From Candidatus Cloacimonadota bacterium (GTDB lineage: Bacteria > Cloacimonadota > Cloacimonadia > Cloacimonadales > Cloacimonadaceae), in assembly GCA_020532545.1 (NCBI GenBank), contig JAJBAW010000003.1:1-64000 (forward strand): a stretch of DNA of 64,000 bases. Reading direction: 5' to 3'. Numbering within the stretch: the first letter of the stretch is position 1; the number at the start of each line of letters is the position of its first letter. Positions 25,400-32,908 of the stretch are shown here, in pieces. The notes below the pieces were generated by a model, which ran no database searches, was not told where the DNA came from, and saw only the letters and a list, made by a program, of their open reading frames with translations. The position numbers and the translations under genes were made by a program.

Positions 25400-28300
25400 A
25401 TGCCCTTTGTACATTTACACAATCACACGCAATACAGTTTGTTAGACGGCGCTTGCCGGGTTGATCGCATGGTGAAATTGGCCAAAGAGCTATCTATGCC
25501 TGCCGTGGCAATCACGGATCATGGCAATCTCTTTGGCGTGATAGATTTTTATCATGCGGCCAAAAAAGCCGGCATCAAGCCTATAGTCGGCATTGAGGCG
25601 TATATCATCAATGGTGATATCGGCTCTGAATTCAGCAAAAATGACACCCGCTACCACCTCGTGCTGCTGGCTCAGAATTATCAGGGTTACAAGAACCTGA
25701 TGAAGCTATCTTCGGCATCTTATATCAATGGATTTTATTACAAGCCCCGCATCTCGAAGGCTATGCTCGCGGAGTATAATGAAGGGCTGATCTGTCTTTC
25801 CGCCTGTGTGAAAGGCGAGATTCCCTCTCTGCTGCTGGCCGGGCGTGAGCAGCAGGCCAAAGAGGCTGTGCTCTGGTACAAGGAGCTTTTTGGGGATCGC
25901 TACTATCTGGAGATTCAAAATCACGGTCTTGACATGGAAAAAACGGCGATGCCCCAAGTGATCGCTCTGGCCAAAGAATGTGAAGTCCCGCTGGTGTTGA
26001 CCAATGACTGCCACTATCTGCATCAGGAAGATCATGAGGCTCACGATATCCTGCTCTGCATCCAAACCGGAAAGCTGCTCAACGATCCCGGACGCATGCG
26101 CTATAATACCACACAGCTGTATTTTAAGACCTCCGAGGAGATGAAAGAAATCTTCCCCGAAGTGCCCGAGGCCTATGAAAACACGCTGAAAATAGCCGAT
26201 CGCATCAATCTGGAGCTTTCTTATGACAGCTTCCTGCTGCCGGAAGTTGAGACCCCGCCAGAGTTTAGCAGCATGGGCGCATATCTGAAGCATCTCTGCT
26301 ATGAGGCGGCCCAGAAGAAGTATCCGGACTTTGGCGACAAGGTGCGGGAGCGCATCGAATACGAACTTGATGTGATCGGACGGATGGGCTTTGATGGCTA
26401 TTTTTTGGTGGTGAAGGACATCATCGATAATGCCCGTAAACAGGATGTGGCAGTGGGGCCGGGACGCGGTTCTGCAGCCGGCAGCATCATCGCCTATCTG
26501 CTGGATATTACCAAGATTGACCCTCTGAAATACGGCCTTCTTTTTGAAAGATTCCTGAATCCGGATCGCATCAGCATGCCGGATATTGACATCGACTTCT
26601 GCGCGCACGATCGCGGTAAAGTAATAGATTACATGGTACAAAGATACAATCGTGAGAGCGTTACCCAGATCATCACCTTCGGCACCCTGGGTGCAAAAAG
26701 TGTGATCAAAGATGTGGCGCGCGTGCTTTCCCTGCCTGCCTCGGATGCCAATGCCATCACCAAGACCATTCCCGGAGTGGTGAAAAGCCTGGAAGATGCC
26801 CTCAAGCAGTTCCCCGAATTTGCCAAACTGATCAACCAAAACGAGCTTTACAAAAGCATCCTCAAACACTCCATTGTTCTGGAAGGCTTGATCCGCCAGA
26901 CCGGTATTCATGCCGCCGGAGTGGTGATAGCCCCCGGAGATCTCACAGACTATGTGCCTCTGGCTTGCAGCGGGCAAAAAGATGGTGAAAAGGTGATCCT
27001 CGTTCAGTATGAAGGTAAGTGGCTGGACGAGCTCAAAATGCTCAAAATGGATATCCTGGGCCTGAAAACCCTTACCTTAATAAAGAAGACCATCGAACTG
27101 GTAAAACGGAGCCACAATGTGGACCTCGATATTGACACCATCCCCCTGGATGACAGGAAGGTTTTTACCCTGCTTAGCAAGGGAGAAACGGATGGAGTTT
27201 TCCAGTTTGAAAGCGATGGCATGCGCAAATATCTCATCGATCTAAAGCCGAATATCTTTGAAGACCTCATCGCCATGGTGGCGCTTTACCGGCCCGGCCC
27301 CATGCAGTTTATCGATAGTTTCATCGCGCGCAAACATGGTCGGGAAAAAGTGCAGTATGACCATCCTCTGGTAGAAAATGCCCTGAAGGAAACCTATGGG
27401 GTCACCGTTTATCAAGAGCAGGTGATGCGCATATCTCGTGAACTGGGCGGACTTTCCGGTGGCGAGGCAGATACCCTGCGTAAGGCTATCAGTAAGAAGA
27501 AGACCTCGCTGATGATGAAGTTCCAAGAGAAGATCATCGAAGGAGCTTCCAAAAACCAGGTGCCGCGGGCTACGATCGATAAGATCTGGCAGGATTGGCT
27601 GAAGTTTGCCGAATATGCTTTCAATAAGAGTCATGCTACCTGCTACGCTCTGGTGGCCTATCAGACCGCCTGGCTGAAGGCGCATTACCCGGTAGAATTT
27701 ATGGCCGCGCTGCTCTCTCTGGAAGATGATTCCAGCGCTATCCCAAACAAGATTGAAGTGTGTAAAAACATGGGTATCAATATCATCCCGCCCAATATCA
27801 ATCGCAGTGATGCCGAATTTAGCGTGCATGGCCGCGATGTGCTGTTTGGACTGCGGGCCATCAAAAACTTAGGAGAAGCCGCTATGCGGGCCATCATCGA
27901 AGACCGCGAGCAAAACGGCATCTATAATAATATCTTCAATTTCTGCTCTCGTCTGGACAGCTCTTCAGTGAATAAGACCGTATTGGAAAGCCTGATCGCA
28001 GCCGGCGCCATGGACGAGATGGAAGGCAGCCGGGCCCAAAAATGGGAAGTGATCGAACAGGCTTTGGCGCTTTCTTCCGGTGACCAGCGAGACCGTAAAC
28101 GGGGGCAGACTTCCCTCTTTGATCTGATTTCAGATGAAGATGATGACGACTTTTTCCCGCCTCTGCCTGCTGTGGAAGACTGGAGCTATCTGTATAAATT
28201 GGACCAGGAAAAGGCTGTACTGGGCTTTTACATGAGCGGGCATCCTCTGTTTGAGTATCGCGCCTTGATGAGGCATCTGACAAATGCTGATTCCAGAACG

Positions 28301-28840
28301 GGCAAGAACAAGACTTCTGACATTGCCATGGTGGGCATTGTGGCCAATATCTCCCGGAAGAAGGATTCCAAAGGCAACCCCATCGCTTTTGTGGAGATGG
28401 AAGATACCAGCGGGAGATTCGAAGTACCGCTTTTTAACCGTGATTTTGCCAAATACATCGCAAGTCTGCATATCGGGGGCGTCTATCTGATTTTGGGCAG
28501 CCGAAGTCAATACAATGGTAATGACGATGGCATCCTCAGGATCATGCCCAATGCTCTGATTGCCTTGGAAGATCTGCCCCGGGTGCTGAAAGGGCGCCTG
28601 CGGATCACGCTCAAAGCGAATCAGGTCAAAAAGGAGCTCCTGGCAGAAATTGCTTCCTGGGGCAAAAAGCTACCGGGAAATATAGTACTGCAATTGGAAG
28701 TAGAGGCCACGGATCTGGAGAAATACCAATTGGAAACCAAGGCCGGCATCTTCCCGGACAATGCTGCTTTGGCCTGGCTCGACAGTCAGGCTGTGGACTT
28801 TAGAATTGATTACAATAACAATGGCGAAGAAACTATTTAG
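25400..28840 (+). CDS. dnaE: DNA polymerase III alpha subunit
   Basis: Main replicative polymerase, 1,146 residues. The N-terminal PHP domain is clear (VHLHNHTQYSLLDG, ITDHGNLFG). The palm has PDIDIDF (about residues 394-400), two of the metal-binding aspartates, and VGPGRGSAAGSIIAYLLDIT just before. The finger/thumb region carries YQEQVMRISRELGGLSGGEA and FNKSHATCYALVAYQTAWLK. Near the C-terminus is an OB-fold (VGIVANISRKKDSKGNPIAF). The ATG at 25400 has GGAG before it and gives the expected start just before the PHP domain; the frame is open further up without homology. Its end is overlapped by 20 bases by the next gene. Confidence 0.97.
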   Translation: MPFVHLHNHTQYSLLDGACRVDRMVKLAKELSMPAVAITDHGNLFGVIDFYHAAKKAGIKPIVGIEAYIINGDIGSEFSKNDTRYHLVLLAQNYQGYKNLMKLSSASYINGFYYKPRISKAMLAEYNEGLICLSACVKGEIPSLLLAGREQQAKEAVLWYKELFGDRYYLEIQNHGLDMEKTAMPQVIALAKECEVPLVLTNDCHYLHQEDHEAHDILLCIQTGKLLNDPGRMRYNTTQLYFKTSEEMKEIFPEVPEAYENTLKIADRINLELSYDSFLLPEVETPPEFSSMGAYLKHLCYEAAQKKYPDFGDKVRERIEYELDVIGRMGFDGYFLVVKDIIDNARKQDVAVGPGRGSAAGSIIAYLLDITKIDPLKYGLLFERFLNPDRISMPDIDIDFCAHDRGKVIDYMVQRYNRESVTQIITFGTLGAKSVIKDVARVLSLPASDANAITKTIPGVVKSLEDALKQFPEFAKLINQNELYKSILKHSIVLEGLIRQTGIHAAGVVIAPGDLTDYVPLACSGQKDGEKVILVQYEGKWLDELKMLKMDILGLKTLTLIKKTIELVKRSHNVDLDIDTIPLDDRKVFTLLSKGETDGVFQFESDGMRKYLIDLKPNIFEDLIAMVALYRPGPMQFIDSFIARKHGREKVQYDHPLVENALKETYGVTVYQEQVMRISRELGGLSGGEADTLRKAISKKKTSLMMKFQEKIIEGASKNQVPRATIDKIWQDWLKFAEYAFNKSHATCYALVAYQTAWLKAHYPVEFMAALLSLEDDSSAIPNKIEVCKNMGINIIPPNINRSDAEFSVHGRDVLFGLRAIKNLGEAAMRAIIEDREQNGIYNNIFNFCSRLDSSSVNKTVLESLIAAGAMDEMEGSRAQKWEVIEQALALSSGDQRDRKRGQTSLFDLISDEDDDDFFPPLPAVEDWSYLYKLDQEKAVLGFYMSGHPLFEYRALMRHLTNADSRTGKNKTSDIAMVGIVANISRKKDSKGNPIAFVEMEDTSGRFEVPLFNRDFAKYIASLHIGGVYLILGSRSQYNGNDDGILRIMPNALIALEDLPRVLKGRLRITLKANQVKKELLAEIASWGKKLPGNIVLQLEVEATDLEKYQLETKAGIFPDNAALAWLDSQAVDFRIDYNNNGEETI

Positions 28841-29939
28841 CCTGCTGCTTTGGGGGCTGTTCCTGCTGCCGCTGCTGGCGCAGGAGATCATCTTCGAGCG
28901 CTATGAAAGCGGGATCGATATCTGGATTATCCTGCCTTACGAGCTGATCCTTTTTGGCGCGGAAGATGCAGGTGCCGAATATCAGGTTTCCACTCAGATC
29001 AAAGACTCCCGAGGCAAGCAGGTAGCGGTGAATGAACAGACTTTGGAGATCCCGAAGCGGGATTGGCTTCAGGATGCTGCCATCCCGGTCCAGCAGACCC
29101 ACAATCTGCCAACTGGAAGCTATACCTTGAATGTCACCCTGCGGAACCGCAAACTGGGTGATAAACAGAATTACGAGCGCAGCTTCAATGTAGGTTCGCA
29201 GGCCACCGAAATCGGACAGGCCTATCTGATCGCAGAGCGTGAAGGCTTCCACTATATTCCTAGTACCATGGCACTGGACAAACTGCAGAGCCTGTTGCTC
29301 AGGATCAGCTTCGCCGTGGATGTCCAGAGCCTGAGACTGACTATCGATGGCAGCCGGAACGATTTTGACCTACTGGAAAGCCCCTTTGAGATAGACCTCA
29401 AGGAACTTGCTCAGCGGGATACTATCGAGGACCTGAACATTGCCCTCACCGAAATGAATATCCGCTATCAGTTGGAGCCGCTTTTATATAGGCCCTGGTT
29501 TTCCTTTGGCACACGCTACTCGCTCAAAGATCAATTGAATCAGTTGCGCTATGTCGCCAGCCAGAACGATTGGAGGGTGCTCAGCAGAGTGCCCAAGAAC
29601 AAATACCACAATGCCATAGAGAGCTTTTGGCAGGCCAATGACCCCACCCCCGGCACGATCCGCAATGAAAACCGTGAGCTCTTCAATCAAAGGGTGCTGC
29701 AGGCCGATGAAAAGTTTACTCTCCACAAACGCCTACAGGGCTGGAAGTCCGATCGCGGGCGCATCTATATCAAGTTTGGCGATCCGGATCAGATCACCAC
29801 GGAAGCATTTCCTATCGGACGCGCACCCAGCATCAGCTGGCATTACTTCAGGCTGAACCGGGTCTTCGTCTTTGCGGATGAACGTGGCTTCGGCCAATAT
29901 ACTTTGAGGAACAAAGATGAAGAATACTACGATTTATAG
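28821..29939 (+). CDS. GWxTD domain-containing exported protein 1
   Basis: Exported protein of 372 residues with a C-terminal GWxTD domain, a domain of unknown function seen in Acidobacteria, Cloacimonadota and relatives. The ATG at 28821 gives a signal peptide (MAKKLFSLLLWGLFLLPLLA). The middle is mostly beta. The domain reads LQGWKSDRGRIYIKFGDPDQ, then ISWHYFRLNRVFVFADERGF near the end. The start lies 20 bases inside dnaE, and the end overlaps the next GWxTD gene by 23 bases, so the three genes are transcribed together. The longer frame from 28761 lies inside dnaE. Confidence 0.88.
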   Translation: MAKKLFSLLLWGLFLLPLLAQEIIFERYESGIDIWIILPYELILFGAEDAGAEYQVSTQIKDSRGKQVAVNEQTLEIPKRDWLQDAAIPVQQTHNLPTGSYTLNVTLRNRKLGDKQNYERSFNVGSQATEIGQAYLIAEREGFHYIPSTMALDKLQSLLLRISFAVDVQSLRLTIDGSRNDFDLLESPFEIDLKELAQRDTIEDLNIALTEMNIRYQLEPLLYRPWFSFGTRYSLKDQLNQLRYVASQNDWRVLSRVPKNKYHNAIESFWQANDPTPGTIRNENRELFNQRVLQADEKFTLHKRLQGWKSDRGRIYIKFGDPDQITTEAFPIGRAPSISWHYFRLNRVFVFADERGFGQYTLRNKDEEYYDL

Positions 29940-31266
29940 ACGGCTGCTTATCACCCTTTTTTGCCTGGGGATGCTGGCCTCTCTTGTGGCTCAGGAAACT
30001 CTGAATATGCATTTGGATCACAGCCGGTTTTTGGATGCCAAGGGCAAGACCATCGTGCTGCTGGACTATCAGATTCCCTATCGCAGCCTGATCTTTTTGG
30101 CGCAGAGCGGGGCCTATTTTGCCCAGGTGGAGGTCCTGCTGGAGATCGCGAATCAAGACTCTGTGGTTTACTCACACACCGTGACGGACAACATCGGAAT
30201 CAGCAGCAAATACGACGCTTTATCACAGCAAAAGTCTTATCTGAACCGCCTCAGTTTCCAGATGCAGGAAGAGGACTACGAGGTCCGCTTTTCCGCCACC
30301 GATCTGAATTCGGAGAAGGTCTTTAACTGGGAGTTTAAGGTCTCTCCATTGCCTGCTGGCAGCCGCATCAGCGATCTTGAGCTCAATAGCAGAGTTTATG
30401 CCGATAGCAGTGCCTTCCTGAAGAAGTTTCGCCGGGGCGACTTGGTTTACGAGCCTGTGCCTTCGATAATCCTGAACCGGCAATATCACGAACAGGCGAT
30501 TCTGTATCTGGAGCTTTATACCCCTCAGGCCGAACTGCAGGAGCTCCAACTGCTGATGCTCAGTCTGGAACAAGATGGACAACTGGTGATGGATGAATAC
30601 ATGGATACCGCGGTATCGAGTGGTACAGAAGCCATCACTCTGAAGATTCCCCTGACTGACCTGAAAGCCGGTAAATATCAGGGCACAGTCAGCCTGCAAG
30701 CCGGTGACAACCTGCAAAGTCGGGACTTCGAATTTGTGCTCTCCGAAGAACAAGAGACCCTGCTGAGCCTGTTTCCAGATCTCGATGATGAATACAAGCT
30801 CATGCGCTGTTTCATGACTAGCCGGGCTTTGTCCAATTGGGAGACCCTCAGCGAAGACGCCAAACGCCGCTATGTCAGCAATTTCTGGAGCAGTATGGCG
30901 CTCAGCACCCGGATGTCCGAACAAGGCATCCTGGATCTCATCCACGAAAGGGTGGAGTATGCCAACCGCTACTTTTCCTCTCAGAGCCCGGGCTGGCTCA
31001 GTGATATGGGCCGCATCTACATCCGCAATGGCGCTCCTGCCGAGATTGAAAAAGACCAGACTTCAGACGACACCCGTTTTGTACGCAAAGATTACCAGAT
31101 CTGGAAATACCGTACCGGCAACAGATCCGTTTACGTCTTTCTGGACCAGCAGATGAGCAACAACTTCCGCCTGATTTACGTGACCAACGACGATATGGAA
31201 ATCTCCAATCCTGATTGGCTGCGGCTGATAGGCCGGGACTTTGACGAAAGTCTTTTGAGAAATTAA
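29917..31266 (+). CDS. GWxTD domain-containing exported protein 2
   Basis: Paralogue of the gene before it, 449 residues. Signal peptide MKNTTIYRRLLITLFCLGML, then beta-rich domains, a helical segment (SNWETLSEDAKRRYVSNFWS) and the C-terminal domain, where the motif is SPGWLSDMGRIYIRNGAPAE. Here the GWxTD core reads GWLSD. The end has DYQIWKYRTGNRSVYVFLDQ, the family's usual closing strand. Longer than its partner by about 80 residues. Coupling by overlap suggests the pair works as a unit on the outer face of the cell or in the periplasm; the role is unknown. Confidence 0.88.
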   Translation: MKNTTIYRRLLITLFCLGMLASLVAQETLNMHLDHSRFLDAKGKTIVLLDYQIPYRSLIFLAQSGAYFAQVEVLLEIANQDSVVYSHTVTDNIGISSKYDALSQQKSYLNRLSFQMQEEDYEVRFSATDLNSEKVFNWEFKVSPLPAGSRISDLELNSRVYADSSAFLKKFRRGDLVYEPVPSIILNRQYHEQAILYLELYTPQAELQELQLLMLSLEQDGQLVMDEYMDTAVSSGTEAITLKIPLTDLKAGKYQGTVSLQAGDNLQSRDFEFVLSEEQETLLSLFPDLDDEYKLMRCFMTSRALSNWETLSEDAKRRYVSNFWSSMALSTRMSEQGILDLIHERVEYANRYFSSQSPGWLSDMGRIYIRNGAPAEIEKDQTSDDTRFVRKDYQIWKYRTGNRSVYVFLDQQMSNNFRLIYVTNDDMEISNPDWLRLIGRDFDESLLRN

Positions 31267-31274
31267 GCCCTCAT

Positions 31275-31369
31275 TGTAGCGCAGGACGCCGTTCCTGCGA
31301 AAGAATATCAGTGCAAGAACATCAGTGCAAGAATATCAGCGTTCCGCAGGAACGGCGTCCTGCGCTACA
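31275..31369. repeat. Perfect 25-base inverted repeat around a short tandem repeat
   Basis: Arms at 31275-31299 and 31345-31369 are exactly complementary (TGTAGCGCAGGACGCCGTTC at the left). Each arm is itself a hairpin. Between them ATCAGTGCAAGA-type units repeat. It lies right after the second GWxTD gene and could end its transcript. Confidence 0.85.
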
Positions 31370-31378
31370 TGCCTTCAT

Positions 31379-31411
31379 AAAAAGGCCCCTTCTATCGGAT
31401 AGAAGGGGCCT
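31379..31411 (-). terminator. Intrinsic terminator of the PDZ-protein gene
   Basis: GGCCCCTTCTAT and ATAGAAGGGGCC form a perfect 12-bp stem with a 3-base loop, followed on the minus strand by TTTTT. It is 37 bases after the stop at 31448. Confidence 0.88.
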
Positions 31412-31447
31412 GGATGTTTAGGGAGTTTGCTTTTTGGGAAATCTTAT

Positions 31448-32602
31448 TTAGAAGCCGAACCAGGGGCCAATGCTGAGGGTCAGGCCTTCATACTTCGTAT
31501 CGGGTGAATTGGTGACTTCGTAGCTCTCATTTTCCAGGCCTTGCACACGCCAATCCTGAGTGAGGGGGTAGCCATAGGCATAGCCCGCTTCTGCTCTCAG
31601 GCCCAGCCAGGGCAGAAACCGGTACATCAGTTCCACTCTGGGCTGAACTACGAGGTAGTTTTTCTTCAGCCGGAAATGGGTGTTGTTTGAGCTTGCAATG
31701 GTATTGGGGAGGTCGTTCCAATCATAATTTGAATCTGTATTCAAAAACTCCAGTTCATGATTTGCTCCACCTACCATCAGTCCCACACTGCTGATGAAGT
31801 TTTGGGTAATCGGGATGCGACGGTCCAGGGTCACCCCTCCCATCATATTTTGCTGTTTCAACCAGATATGATAGGTGCCATCGGAGGCATTGGTTTTCTT
31901 TTTGATATCGCTGTAAGTGGTCACCTGTCCACCCAGGAAGAAACCCTTCCCAATGGAAAGTTTGCCGCCCAAGCCTTGTTGAAGCACGCCATTTTCTCTG
32001 GTCTTGTTAAAGCCCAGGGTAGAATCTGTGATTAAGTCATTGATATCAACCATATCCAGGTGCACCCACATGGGAATCCAGGAGCCGCCGCCATAGCCAG
32101 GGCTCAGTTTTTTCTTTTGGACTTTGATCGGAGAAGTGGATGTGGTGATGCTAGAGCTGCGGGAGCCCAGGGTCATATCCAGGCTTTCCACCTTGCCATC
32201 CCGGAAGATGGCGATAGAGACCTGATCACCTGCTCTGAAGCTTTGTAGAATCTTATCCATGGTGGCGTTATTTGTGGTCTGCCTGCCACCGATTTGCATG
32301 ATGATGTCATCTTGACGCAGACGGTAATGCCAACTGGGGGAGTCTTTTACCACTCCGGTAATCAGCACGCCATAGGTGTGGGGATAGCTGAGTTCCTGAG
32401 CTTTGGGAAAGGTGAGATCTTCGAGATACAAGCCAAAATAGGCGGCATCGTCGGACTCACCAAGGATGCTTTCATTGATCAACATCGGGGTGTCCGCGTC
32501 TTTTGCGATGGATCCCCTCATTTCTGCATTTGTTGCTTCCTGCGCAGTCAGCGTGAGGCTGAAAGCCACAAGAACGAGTAAGATATACGTAAACTTTTTC
32601 AT
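31448..32602 (-). CDS. Exported PDZ-domain protein with C-terminal outer-membrane barrel
   Basis: Exported protein of 384 residues. The ATG at 32602 has AAAGGAG before it and gives the signal MKKFTYILLVLVAFSLTLTA. A PDZ domain occupies about residues 55-150 (YGVLITGVVKDSPSWHYRLR, QDDIIMQIGGRQT, AGDQVSIAIFRDGK). There is no protease domain before it. The second half has alternating beta strands (VQPRVELMYRFLPWLGLRAE) and ends in GPWFGF; a terminal Phe is typical of outer-membrane barrels recognised by the BAM machine. A barrel with a PDZ domain facing the periplasm would be a plausible chaperone or scaffold. The protein has its own terminator and seems to be a single-gene unit. Confidence 0.75.
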   Translation of the reverse strand: MKKFTYILLVLVAFSLTLTAQEATNAEMRGSIAKDADTPMLINESILGESDDAAYFGLYLEDLTFPKAQELSYPHTYGVLITGVVKDSPSWHYRLRQDDIIMQIGGRQTTNNATMDKILQSFRAGDQVSIAIFRDGKVESLDMTLGSRSSSITTSTSPIKVQKKKLSPGYGGGSWIPMWVHLDMVDINDLITDSTLGFNKTRENGVLQQGLGGKLSIGKGFFLGGQVTTYSDIKKKTNASDGTYHIWLKQQNMMGGVTLDRRIPITQNFISSVGLMVGGANHELEFLNTDSNYDWNDLPNTIASSNNTHFRLKKNYLVVQPRVELMYRFLPWLGLRAEAGYAYGYPLTQDWRVQGLENESYEVTNSPDTKYEGLTLSIGPWFGF

Positions 32603-32908
32603 CGGTTTCTCCTTTATTTTTTGTCTGTCGATTGCCTGATAGTAATGCAATCCCTGTGCCAATCCCAGAAATTAACATAAGTTGCACATAGCCAGTTAGA
32701 TACGAATAGAGCATTTCACCACCATCTTTGGAATCATATCATTTTGATATGGCTGTATATGAAGAATAGATGGTAGAGCCTGAAGCAAGAGCCGGCGCGC
32801 CCTCACCAGACCCCGCCAGCCCAGATCTGGCCAAAGCATAATAATAAGCTGTAATATGGAATATGACTTGCATGATAAATAGCTATCCAATAAGAAATGG
32901 AGCTTACT
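32603..32908. other. Divergent promoter region
   Basis: 306 bases between the divergent PDZ-protein and peptidase genes. It must hold both promoters, but I find no clear -35/-10 pair. The small frames here are unsupported. Confidence 0.5.

Noticed and set aside
25706-26977. 423-codon minus-strand frame
   Set aside because: Shadow of dnaE, with low-complexity codon-driven sequence and no family.
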